From: Chloroflexota bacterium
GTDB taxonomy: Bacteria; Chloroflexota; UBA4733
Direction of reading: 5' to 3'
Assembly: GCA_025449435.1 (NCBI GenBank)
Contig: JANWJO010000044.1
Coordinates: 1-16,304, forward strand
DNA: 16,304 nt
Every line of letters starts with the position of its first letter. Position 1 is the stretch's first letter. The position numbers were made by a program, and so were the translations under genes. Positions 6,850-13,578 of the stretch are shown one piece after another. The notes below the pieces were generated by a model. That model was given only the letters and a program-made list of their open reading frames with translations. It was not told the origin of the DNA and made no database searches.

Positions 6850-7866
6850 TTAGGAATGGGTAAAGGTTGTAAGCGAAGACCCCGCGGCGAAGCGGCGCAA
6901 TACGCGGAGCACCTTGGGTAGCCGGTTGGCAATCCACGCGCTGGTCCCTGTGTCGTACGCATGCTCGAGCAGCCAGTCGAGGTCCTCGAGCAACCGCCAT
7001 ACCACGCACGCATCCACCTGAGCGAGTTGGTCGGGGGGCAATGCACGCACCGACCGGTATCCTGCAAGGTAGTGTTCGTCGAGCCCATGCTCCTTATCAA
7101 TGTCAACCTGGGTGATCCACACGCCCAGGTCGTAGGCAAACGGACCGAATCCACAATCGGCAAAGTCGATGGCTCGCACTTGGCCCTGGTGGAGCAACAC
7201 GTTCCAGGGGTGAAAGTCAGCATGGATGATGCCGCTATTGGGTCCGCGAGCCGTGAGTGCAGATGCGTCATCCAACATTTTTCCTGCCGCGGAACGCACA
7301 GCGTCCTGGTCACGCTTTGGCAGGTCGATGGGTGTGGCGGGTACTAGCCACTGTCGCGCGACGCCCGTGGGGTCGAGTTGCTTGCGCCAGGTGCCAGCCG
7401 GCGGCTGATAGCGCTCGGCGTGCAGGTGAAGCCGCGCCACGAACGCACCTACATCGCGCACGGCTCGCTGAGACGGATGGCGCAACATCCGCCGGCCCGG
7501 CAACCAGCGCAACAACGCACAGTGTCGTATGCCATCGACACCGCTTGCTTCTGCTTGAACAGTGAGCGCACCATTCTTTGCGAGCACGGGAACCGGTACC
7601 GGAAGATCAGTGTCGCAGTGTAGTGCCAGGAGCCACTGCAATTCAAAACTCGCTTCCACCGGCGAGGTCACGCTAGAGCTGTGTATACGCAACAGGAATC
7701 GCTGGCCAGTTAACGCGCAATCGACACGAAACGTAGTACCCCACGATGCGTGACGTAATAGCGACAGCCGAGCAAGCGGCAACGTATACCGTTCGAGCGC
7801 AGCGCGGGCAAGCCGGTGCATGGCTACGATTGGCCTAAGGTGCTCCTCACCTGCTGTCACTGCCAC
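6850..7866 (-). CDS. Aminoglycoside phosphotransferase-like small-molecule kinase (APH/ChoK family)
   Basis: A 338-residue protein with the kinase fold of PF01636. The catalytic loop is HADFHPWN (215-222, Asp217 as base, Asn222 for metal) and the metal-binding DFG equivalent is IDFADCGFGPFAYDLG with Asp234. An N-terminal strand pattern HASWGTTFRV with LLRIHSS (about 39-64) fits the ATP-binding lobe. Relatives phosphorylate aminoglycosides, choline, homoserine, fructosamine or protein Ser/Thr; the overall look (length, HADFHPWN) is closest to the broad 'phosphotransferase' and SrkA/homoserine-kinase-II-like group, so drug resistance should not be assumed. The GTG start is preferred because AAGGAG lies eight bases upstream; TTG six bases earlier would be too close to it. 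It leads a same-direction run into DUF1800 and DUF1501 and is divergent from the permease. Confidence 0.85.
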   Translation of the reverse strand: MAVTAGEEHLRPIVAMHRLARAALERYTLPLARLSLLRHASWGTTFRVDCALTGQRFLLRIHSSSVTSPVEASFELQWLLALHCDTDLPVPVPVLAKNGALTVQAEASGVDGIRHCALLRWLPGRRMLRHPSQRAVRDVGAFVARLHLHAERYQPPAGTWRKQLDPTGVARQWLVPATPIDLPKRDQDAVRSAAGKMLDDASALTARGPNSGIIHADFHPWNVLLHQGQVRAIDFADCGFGPFAYDLGVWITQVDIDKEHGLDEHYLAGYRSVRALPPDQLAQVDACVVWRLLEDLDWLLEHAYDTGTSAWIANRLPKVLRVLRRFAAGSSLTTFTHS

Positions 7867-7874
7867 TCCCAACG

Positions 7875-7880
7875 CTCCTT
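7875..7880 (-). promoter_or_regulatory. Ribosome binding site of the kinase gene
   Basis: AAGGAG on the minus strand lies eight bases before GTG at 7866 and only two before the in-frame TTG at 7872. Spacing therefore decides for the GTG. Confidence 0.6.
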
Positions 7881-7886
7881 GCCAGG

Positions 7887-7910
7887 CCTCTGGAGACCAT
7901 ACGCCAGAGG
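7887..7910. promoter_or_regulatory. Dyad CCTCTGG-N10-CCAGAGG in a divergent promoter region
   Basis: A perfect inverted repeat with 7-bp arms and a 10-base spacer sits between the kinase and permease genes, starting just upstream of the kinase ribosome binding site. Arm spacing of about 17 bp centre to centre is near one and a half turns. It could be an operator for one or both genes, or a hairpin in the kinase leader. The permease family is often metal- or arsenic-related, so an effector-sensing repressor is conceivable, but no regulator gene is beside it. Confidence 0.35.
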
Positions 7911-7916
7911 ACGCGA

Positions 7917-7954
7917 TTGGCGTGGGGAGCAGGGGTCCGTACCCTCGTCCCGCC
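7917..7954. repeat. Possible degenerate fragment of the intergenic repeat
   Basis: It begins with the same 11 bases, TTGGCGTGGGG, as found at 3779-3789 in copy 1, is followed by GGGGAGCAGG (the reverse complement of CCTGCTCCCC in copy 1), and then CGTACC and CCCGCC in the same order as copy 1. The match is short and broken, so this may be a decayed third copy or chance in GC-rich DNA. Confidence 0.25.
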
Positions 7955-7966
7955 AGACCCGCGCCC

Positions 7967-7972
7967 TATACT
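7967..7972 (+). promoter_or_regulatory. Candidate -10 element for the permease gene
   Basis: TATACT stands out in GC-rich surroundings about 60 bases before the TTG start, which would leave a leader of about 50 bases. No good TTGACA-like -35 is seen 16-18 bases upstream, so activation by a regulator may be needed. Confidence 0.25.
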
Positions 7973-8030
7973 AGCGCAGTCCACTTGCGCATCGAGGGCG
8001 AACCTGCGCCAGCGCTTGGAGCGATTGACT

Positions 8031-9281
8031 TTGGACATCGTCATCAAGCTGATGCACGCTGCCGGCGACGCCGTGGTCCTCGCGGTCACCATGCTGTGGG
8101 AAGTATTCTGGCCGCTCGCACTTGGATTCTTGCTGTCTGCACTCGTGCAAACCTTCGTGTCGCAGCGGGTGATCAGCCGGGCCCTGGGAGCCGATTCGGC
8201 CAGAGCGATGGCGCTGGCTACGTTACTGGGAGCCGCATCCTCCTCTTGCTCGTATGCGGCGGTAGCCATTGCGCGCTCACTCTTCCAAAAAGGCGCGACC
8301 TTGCGCAACGCTATCATCTTCGAGTTCGCCTCCACCAACTTGGTGTTCGAGCTCGGCCTGGCTTTACTCGTCTTGCTGGGCTGGCAGTTTTTAGCCGCCG
8401 AACTGGCCGGTGGCGTGCTCATGGTTTTGCTCCTGGCGGTGCTGTTTCGCCTGACCTTCCGCCCCACCCTAGCCCATGCTGCGCGGGAGCAGGCACAACG
8501 TGGCCTTCTCGGCCGGATGGAAGGTCACGCCGGTATGGACATGTCGCTCACGGAGGGCCCGCTCGCGCGTCGACTGTTGTCGCCGCAAGCCTTCACGACG
8601 ATAAGCCACTACTTCTTTATGGATATATGGAGCATCGCCACAGACCTTGCCCTGGGCTTTCTCATCGCGGGCGCACTGGGTGCGTGGGTGCCCGAAAGCT
8701 TCTGGTCCGGGCTATTCTTGACCGGCCATCCGCTACTGGCTGCATTGTGGGGGCCGATCATCGGGCCATTACTGGCGGTGGTGAGCTTTGTGTGCTCGGT
8801 GGGCAACGTGCCGCTAGCGGCGGTGTTGTGGAATGGTGGTATCAGCTTTGGCGGCGTGATCAGCTTTATCTTCGCCGACTTGATTATCATCCCGATTCTT
8901 AACATTCACCGCCGCTATTACGGCCGCCAGGCTATGCTGTATATCCTGATCCTGTCCTACATCACCATGGTACTGGCCGGACTCATCGTGTCGCTGGTCT
9001 TCGGGGCGGCAGGTTGGACACCGGAAGGCATCAGCATTTCGATCCTGGAATCGCACATCCAATGGGGCGCTACCTCGCTGCTCGATGTGATCTTCCTGGC
9101 ATTGATCGTCGTGTTAGGGGTGCGGTTTCTCACGACCGGCGGCGTTCGTATGCTGCGCGCTATGGAACAGCCGCTAACGGCGACAACCAGCCCGCATCAG
9201 ATGCCTGCTGGCCACACCATGCCAGCCGGCCACGCAGCGCACATCGAATCACCGGACGAACACGTCCACCATCACCACTAG
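8031..9281 (+). CDS. COG0701 permease (ArsP/YraQ family) with a His-rich C-terminal tail
   Basis: A 416-residue polytopic membrane protein of PF03773. The two signature half-repeats are present: SSCSYAAVAIARSLFQKGA near residue 65 and VCSVGNVPLAAVLW near residue 245, each with a conserved Cys at the pore region. The central loop carries EGHAGMDMS, and the last 28 residues contain nine histidines, including two MPAGH repeats and a terminal HHHH. ArsP exports trivalent organoarsenicals; other family members are of unknown specificity, so a metal or metalloid substrate is an inference strengthened by the Cys/His/Met residues. The TTG start is chosen because GGAG lies nine bases upstream and the hydrophobic part begins right after; the frame is open about 38 codons further up but that stretch looks non-coding. 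It is divergent from the kinase; its stop overlaps the maf stop. Confidence 0.85.
   Translation: MDIVIKLMHAAGDAVVLAVTMLWEVFWPLALGFLLSALVQTFVSQRVISRALGADSARAMALATLLGAASSSCSYAAVAIARSLFQKGATLRNAIIFEFASTNLVFELGLALLVLLGWQFLAAELAGGVLMVLLLAVLFRLTFRPTLAHAAREQAQRGLLGRMEGHAGMDMSLTEGPLARRLLSPQAFTTISHYFFMDIWSIATDLALGFLIAGALGAWVPESFWSGLFLTGHPLLAALWGPIIGPLLAVVSFVCSVGNVPLAAVLWNGGISFGGVISFIFADLIIIPILNIHRRYYGRQAMLYILILSYITMVLAGLIVSLVFGAAGWTPEGISISILESHIQWGATSLLDVIFLALIVVLGVRFLTTGGVRMLRAMEQPLTATTSPHQMPAGHTMPAGHAAHIESPDEHVHHHH
9201..9233 (+). repeat. Two imperfect tandem 15-base repeats encoding MPAGH
   Basis: ATGCCTGCTGGCCAC and ATGCCAGCCGGCCAC are separated by three bases and differ at two positions. They encode the duplicated MPAGH units of the His-rich permease tail, which points to recent growth of the tail by duplication. 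Confidence 0.6.
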
Positions 9282-9967
9282 AGGCCGGGAGCAGAAGCCG
9301 CCTCGCAGATGGGCGATCGCGGCGGTCTGCACCGCATCTCGGCACGAAACGGTTCGGTCCACACGCCAGCATCGTGAAGCATTGACATAACCTGGCACAC
9401 CGGCAGCCCAACCACATTGGTGAAGCAGCCAGCGTATGCTTCTATTAGCGCGCCGCCGAGACCTTGAATGCCGTAGGCGCCGGCTTTCCCCATTGGCTCT
9501 CCGGTCCTGATGTATTGCTGGTATTGTTCATCGGTCAGCTTCCGGAAACGTACGCTGGTTGTCGAAATCGCCGTGTACACGCGCACCGGCGGGTGAGCCT
9601 GTGGCACCATAAGGGCGACGCCCGTGTGTACGTGATGCGTTGTGCCCGACAGGCGCTGCAACATGGCCAGCGCCTCGACACCATTTCCCGGCTTGCCCAG
9701 CGCCGAGCCGTTCAGGTCGACCAGCGTATCCGCGCCGATGATCACCGCCTCAGGATGTGCGCCCGCTACCAGGGCCGCCTTGGCAGTGGCTAGCTGTACG
9801 ACGCGCTCAGGAAGACTTGCGATCCCATCAAATGCCGTCTCGTCGATGTTACTGGGCATGACTTGAAACGTGAGCCCTTGTGCACGGAGCAAGTCTAGGC
9901 GTCGAGACGACGCCGAAGCAAGAATGATGTCGCGTGTGACCAGAAGACAAACACCTCTCCAGAGCAA
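9278..9967 (-). CDS. maf: Maf family nucleoside triphosphate pyrophosphatase
   Basis: Maf proteins hydrolyse dTTP/UTP or modified nucleotides to monophosphates in the cytoplasm and are linked to septum control and house-cleaning of nucleotide pools. Family motifs are clear: LASASSRR (16-23; normally S-P-R-R, here Pro is replaced by Ser), SNIDET, GADT with the catalytic Asp80, GKAGAYGIQG (160-169) and NVVGLP (184-189). The GIQG form matches the YhdE (dTTP/UTP) group rather than YceF. The start is uncertain: the conserved domain begins at TRDIILA with no ATG before it; TTG at 9967 is used here, while CTG at 9943 with AGG ten bases upstream and GTG at 10042 are alternatives. About 20 extra C-terminal residues (PPRSPICEAASAPGL at the end) run into the CTAG overlap with the permease. 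It is divergent from ftsK. Confidence 0.88.
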   Translation of the reverse strand: MLWRGVCLLVTRDIILASASSRRLDLLRAQGLTFQVMPSNIDETAFDGIASLPERVVQLATAKAALVAGAHPEAVIIGADTLVDLNGSALGKPGNGVEALAMLQRLSGTTHHVHTGVALMVPQAHPPVRVYTAISTTSVRFRKLTDEQYQQYIRTGEPMGKAGAYGIQGLGGALIEAYAGCFTNVVGLPVCQVMSMLHDAGVWTEPFRAEMRCRPPRSPICEAASAPGL

Positions 9968-10041
9968 CCGCCAACACTGTACGAGACGCGCTGGACTATG
10001 GTCCCATTGGACGTCGTCCGGCCCACGCTTGCGCCAACGCA

Positions 10042-10059
10042 CGCGTCACAATTGACGCG
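10042..10059. promoter_or_regulatory. Perfect 18-bp dyad upstream of ftsK, candidate operator
   Basis: CGCGTCA-CAAT-TGACGCG has 7-bp arms and a 4-base centre. It lies 72 bases before the ftsK ATG in the region divergent with maf. A perfect dyad of this size in a divergent promoter is the classical shape of a repressor site. The right arm also provides TTGACG, a passable -35, but no matching -10 follows at the right distance. The TGACG half-site recurs in the dyad at 16190-16215. Confidence 0.4.
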
Positions 10060-10119
10060 GGGCGCTCTGGCTCAATGCCCGCCGCCAAATTAGGTCGGGC
10101 CGTGCACGGCTCACGGTTG

Positions 10120-10125
10120 AAGGAG
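10120..10125 (+). promoter_or_regulatory. Ribosome binding site of ftsK
   Basis: AAGGAG lies six bases before ATG at 10132. This favours that start over the in-frame ATG at 10075, which has no ribosome binding site. Confidence 0.75.
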
Positions 10126-10131
10126 TTGGTC

Positions 10132-12555
10132 ATGGTGGCGTCCAAGCGAGCCAGCGGCACAACGGTAGCGACGCGCACCACGCGGCGTCCGGCGGTCAAG
10201 GCAGGCAAGGCGATGCCGGTCGCACAGCGGCGTGACATCTGGGCCGAATTCAGATTGTCACCAGAATTGCGGTTTGACCTCGCGATCGTAGCCGTGACCG
10301 CCGTGTTGCTGGCACTGGTCATCGCTGGGTTGCCTCTGGGGTTTACGCACGCCGGGCCCTCCTGGCTCCGCGTTATCGCCGCCACGGAGGATAGCGCGCT
10401 CGGGGGCGGGGCATTTGTCGTGCCCGCACTGGTCGCGTCGCTACTATTCGAATTGGTGCGTTTCGTGCGCATGAGCGGACCGCCGGTAGCGCTTGCGCGC
10501 TATCTCGGTGCCGGCCTGCTCCTGCTGGCGTGGGCATCGGTTGCTGACGCCAGTGCTGCTGGTTCCGGCGGAGCGATCGGGGCAATGCTGCGCACCTCCG
10601 TAGCCAGCCACATTGGAGTGACTGGTTGGGCGTTGTGGCTCGCGCTCCTGGCAAGTGGGGGCATCTTACTCTTTGGTCTATCCATTCCTCATCTGGTCAG
10701 CGGCGTGCGCTGGTTGGTGCGGTCAGTCGCGCTGGCGGCCACCGCGGTCGCTGGTTCTGTGCGTCCACTGTTTCGCACACGCGCCGTTGCCCAGGCGGTG
10801 CCGGTGAGCCAGGCAGCTCGACAGGCGTTACCCGTCGTGAGCGTGCCAGCTCCCCTGGCGAGCAGTCCTGCTAAGCGGCTCCGGCTGAAAGTGGAGCCCA
10901 TAGAGCAGATGGCCGCCTCAAGTAGCCCGCCGGTTGCAGCAGTACCAGCGAGTCTTCCGGTGATCCGCACGCCGGCGCCATTGCGCGCAGAGACGCGCGG
11001 TGCCACGGCGCTGGCCGCTCCGAAGACGCGTGCGGCGGAGACACTGACGGGCATCGACTGGCGCCTGCCCGAGTCGAGTATGTTTGCCTATGGCACGCGC
11101 ATCGAAGCGAGTCAGGAGTCGATGTACCAGCGCGCCGGCAAGATCGTGAAAACGCTAGCAGAATTCGGCATCGCCGCTCGTGTGCAAGAGATCCGGCCAG
11201 GCCCAACCGTGACCCAGTTTGGCGTGCGCCCCGATGCTGGCGTCAAGGTGGCCAAGATCGTCGGTCTGCAAAACGATCTTGCGCTGGCGCTGGAAGCGCA
11301 CACCATTCGCGTAGAAGCGCCGGTGCCCGGCAAGCCCTATGTGGGCATCGAAGTGCCCAACCCGGTGGCGACGCCGGTCACCATGCGCGAACTCATTGAG
11401 AGCCAGGAGTTTGCGAAGTTTCGCGCTAAAGGTGCGCGCTTGCCGGTGGCGGTGGGCAGTGACGTGGCCGGCGATCCCGTGTTCGGCGACCTCACGCGGA
11501 TGCCACACCTGCTGATCGCTGGCGCAACCGGCGCCGGTAAGAGCGTGTTCATTAACGCGCTCGTCAGTTGCGTGCTCGTCCACTGTTCGCCTGAAGACGT
11601 GCAGTTGATTATGGTGGACCCCAAGCAGGTGGAACTCACCGGCTACAACGGCATCCCACACCTCAAAGCGCCGGTCATCGTTGACGTGGATAAGGTGGTG
11701 GGAGCCCTGGACTGGTGTATCAAAGAGATGGAGCGGCGGTATTCGCTCTTCGCTCAAGGATCGTTCCGCGACATTGTTCGCTTTAACGAGACAGCACGCG
11801 CCAGCAACGAGGCGACGCTTGCCTACATCGTCGTCATTATCGACGAGCTCGCCGACCTGATGATGACGGCTCCTGACCAGGTAGAGCAGCAGATCTGCCG
11901 CCTAGCTCAGAAGGCGCGCGCCACGGGCATTCACTTAGTCTTAGCCACACAACGGCCATCGGTCGATGTCATCACCGGCCTCATTAAAGCCAACTTCCCC
12001 AGCCGGATCGCCTTCGCCGTGAGCTCCGGCGTAGACTCGAAAACCATCTTGGACAGTCCGGGTGCCGAGCGCTTGCTCGGTCGCGGCGACATGTTGTACA
12101 CGCCGTCGGACGCGTTGCGCCCTATCCGGGTTCAGGGAACGTGGGTGAGTGATCAAGAGATCGAGACGCTCGTAAACTTCTGGCGCAAACAGCGTGAGGC
12201 GCAGGGCGAACGCTGGCAATCGCCGCAAGAGCAACACGCTCTGCTGGATAGTTGGGCAAGCCCGGCCGAACCCGCACCCGAGGACCGCCTTATCGACGAC
12301 GCGGCCGTGCTGTTACAAGGCATCGCCAATGCCGCCGTGGAGCAAGGCCGCGCACCCGAAGTCACCGTGTCACTCATCCAGCGCCGGCTGCGCGTGGGAC
12401 AGGCTCGTGCCAATTTGCTGCTCGATGAGTTGTTCGACCGGGGTCTGGTGAGCGCTCCACGCGGGCCGGCACGGACGCGCAGCATCAATCTGGAGCCAAC
12501 CGCACCGGCAGGGCCACCTGCGCTCGAGGAGCCATTTCCGAGCGGCGATGAGTGA
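10132..12555 (+). CDS. ftsK: DNA translocase FtsK/SpoIIIE
   Basis: An 807-residue membrane-anchored DNA pump that moves chromosome ends through the closing septum and helps dimer resolution. In order: four hydrophobic segments in the first 190 residues, a short Ala/Pro-rich linker (about 200-310), the alpha/beta motor with Walker A GATGAGKS (464-471), Walker B IVVIIDELADL (Asp571, Glu572), the FtsK signature RLAQKARATGIHLVLATQRPSVDVITG, then a gamma winged-helix (about 744-773, SLIQRRLRVGQARANLLLDELFDRGLV-like core) that in relatives reads polar KOPS/SRS DNA signals. Length is typical of SpoIIIE-like proteins and far shorter than E. coli FtsK, whose linker is long. The ATG is supported by AAGGAG six bases upstream. 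A dyad lies upstream. It is followed 104 bases later by a hypothetical gene in the same direction. Confidence 0.96.
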   Translation: MVASKRASGTTVATRTTRRPAVKAGKAMPVAQRRDIWAEFRLSPELRFDLAIVAVTAVLLALVIAGLPLGFTHAGPSWLRVIAATEDSALGGGAFVVPALVASLLFELVRFVRMSGPPVALARYLGAGLLLLAWASVADASAAGSGGAIGAMLRTSVASHIGVTGWALWLALLASGGILLFGLSIPHLVSGVRWLVRSVALAATAVAGSVRPLFRTRAVAQAVPVSQAARQALPVVSVPAPLASSPAKRLRLKVEPIEQMAASSSPPVAAVPASLPVIRTPAPLRAETRGATALAAPKTRAAETLTGIDWRLPESSMFAYGTRIEASQESMYQRAGKIVKTLAEFGIAARVQEIRPGPTVTQFGVRPDAGVKVAKIVGLQNDLALALEAHTIRVEAPVPGKPYVGIEVPNPVATPVTMRELIESQEFAKFRAKGARLPVAVGSDVAGDPVFGDLTRMPHLLIAGATGAGKSVFINALVSCVLVHCSPEDVQLIMVDPKQVELTGYNGIPHLKAPVIVDVDKVVGALDWCIKEMERRYSLFAQGSFRDIVRFNETARASNEATLAYIVVIIDELADLMMTAPDQVEQQICRLAQKARATGIHLVLATQRPSVDVITGLIKANFPSRIAFAVSSGVDSKTILDSPGAERLLGRGDMLYTPSDALRPIRVQGTWVSDQEIETLVNFWRKQREAQGERWQSPQEQHALLDSWASPAEPAPEDRLIDDAAVLLQGIANAAVEQGRAPEVTVSLIQRRLRVGQARANLLLDELFDRGLVSAPRGPARTRSINLEPTAPAGPPALEEPFPSGDE

Positions 12556-12659
12556 CCGCCGGCTGGCGTTCGGTTAGGCGCGCGTAACACGGATAGCGCA
12601 TCATGGCACACTAACGGCGCGGCACCGTTTCGACGTGCGCTGCGAGGGGCAGGCAGAAC

Positions 12660-13346
12660 GTGCATCACGAACCTTCGGGATCGTGGCTGTGGCTGCGCAC
12701 GGGTCGGCGCCGGGCGATCACCAAAGCAACCGGCTGGGGCGCCGCGCTGATTGCTGGCTATCAGATGCTGGGGCCAGCCTCATCACCCGGCATGGTGCAG
12801 TTGCTCGCCAGCACCGACCCACTACCGGGACCCATCGCCGACTCGCAAATCTATCCTGACAAGCTGCCGGCTGGTACCGCCGAAAAACTTCTGGGTTCGC
12901 CATTGTTGGAGAGCACCAAGCTGCTCGACAACGGCCAGATACTTGGCTATTGGGGGAAGCAATTTCAAGGGGCGTTCGGCATGACCGTCATCGTGTTTCA
13001 GGTGTATTACACCCCACGCGATACCTGGCTCACGGTCACGCAAATCAGCAGCGAGTACCCGGCGGGCGACTCTCCCCTAGAGGAAATCATGACTCAGCCT
13101 GTGGATGTGCAGGGCCACAAGGGCCGGATGTTTCACCAACCGGGCGAACGTACTGTCGATTGGCATATCACGCCCAACCTGTGGGCCATCTTTTCTGAAC
13201 AAGTGCCCAGTCGCGTGGACGACCGCCCGTCGAGTGGATGGATCGACCAGCCGCTGTTGACATCGGATCAATTCGTCGCTATCGCCAGCAGATTGGGTCC
13301 GCGTGGCACGCGCATCGGGCCGTTCACCTTCAACCTCCCCTGGTAA
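12660..13346 (+). CDS. Hypothetical membrane-anchored protein, DUF4367-like fold suspected
   Basis: A 228-residue protein of no recognised family. After a basic start (about residues 14-20, RTGRRR) a weakly hydrophobic stretch (about 21-40) could be a signal anchor or signal peptide. The remainder alternates short strands: VFQVYYTP, TWLTVTQISSE, a 'VDVQGHKGRMF' strand, 'TVDWHITPNLWAIFSEQ', and a last helix with LTSDQFVAIASRLG. That order (LTVTQ strand, V-V-G-x-x-G strand, W-hairpin, 'l..eqf..iA.sl' helix) resembles the extracytoplasmic DUF4367-type domain found after anti-sigma and lipoprotein leaders; this is pattern recognition, not a proven match. The GTG start has AGG six and GAGGGG ten bases upstream. 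It may be read from the ftsK transcript or its own promoter. The TAA stop abuts repeat copy 2. Confidence 0.6.
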   Translation: MHHEPSGSWLWLRTGRRRAITKATGWGAALIAGYQMLGPASSPGMVQLLASTDPLPGPIADSQIYPDKLPAGTAEKLLGSPLLESTKLLDNGQILGYWGKQFQGAFGMTVIVFQVYYTPRDTWLTVTQISSEYPAGDSPLEEIMTQPVDVQGHKGRMFHQPGERTVDWHITPNLWAIFSEQVPSRVDDRPSSGWIDQPLLTSDQFVAIASRLGPRGTRIGPFTFNLPW

Positions 13347-13578
13347 GGTCGTGCGTACCTTTCGTACCTGCTCCCTGCCCCAGGAACCGGGGACGGGTGC
13401 TCGCCCAGGGGGCACCCGGGCGCGGCCTGCGTGGCACCGGCACGAAGACCACGGCCCTTCCAGCGGCTCGGTCCCCCCACCAGGGGGGACATTAAGGGGG
13501 GTCGTGGTTTCGTCACCGCTCGATGGATTTGTGGGTAACAACAAGGGGAGCGGGGGAGGGGTTGCGACCTCCCTCTTA
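13347..13578. repeat. G/C-rich intergenic repeat, copy 2
   Basis: It fills the space between the hypothetical gene's TAA and the TAA of the convergent CvpA-CAP gene. Shared with copy 1 are TTCGTACCTGCTCCC (13361-13375) with the following GCCCC, and GGGGTTGCGA plus CTTACCCC at the far end, including the minus-strand gene's stop. Both copies also have AAGGTC at the plus-strand gene's stop. About 130 bases more lie in the middle than in copy 1, holding GGGTGC/GCACCC and GTCCCCCC/GGGGGGAC hairpins and a run GGGGGGACATTAAGGGGGG. No gene is likely here. Confidence 0.6.
13471..13490. terminator. Hairpin inside repeat copy 2, possible bidirectional terminator
   Basis: A perfect 8-bp stem GTCCCCCC/GGGGGGAC with loop ACCA lies between convergent genes. 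Like the hairpin in copy 1 it lacks a T-run. Its position suggests a role in separating the two transcripts. Confidence 0.4.

Noticed and set aside
6850..7866. Antibiotic-resistance gene
   Set aside because: The kinase fold is of the aminoglycoside phosphotransferase family, but the family is broad and no drug-specific motif or mobile context is present.
7820..8902. 360-codon plus-strand open frame over the kinase/permease junction
   Set aside because: It overlaps the 5' ends of two well-supported genes in a different frame and has the Arg/Pro/His composition of a GC-rich shadow.
10075..10131. Earlier ATG for ftsK
   Set aside because: It has no ribosome binding site, while ATG at 10132 has AAGGAG at ideal spacing.
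13347..13578. CRISPR array or tRNA in the G/C-rich spacers
   Set aside because: There are no regularly spaced repeats and no cloverleaf; the structure is explained by inverted G/C runs of the repeat.
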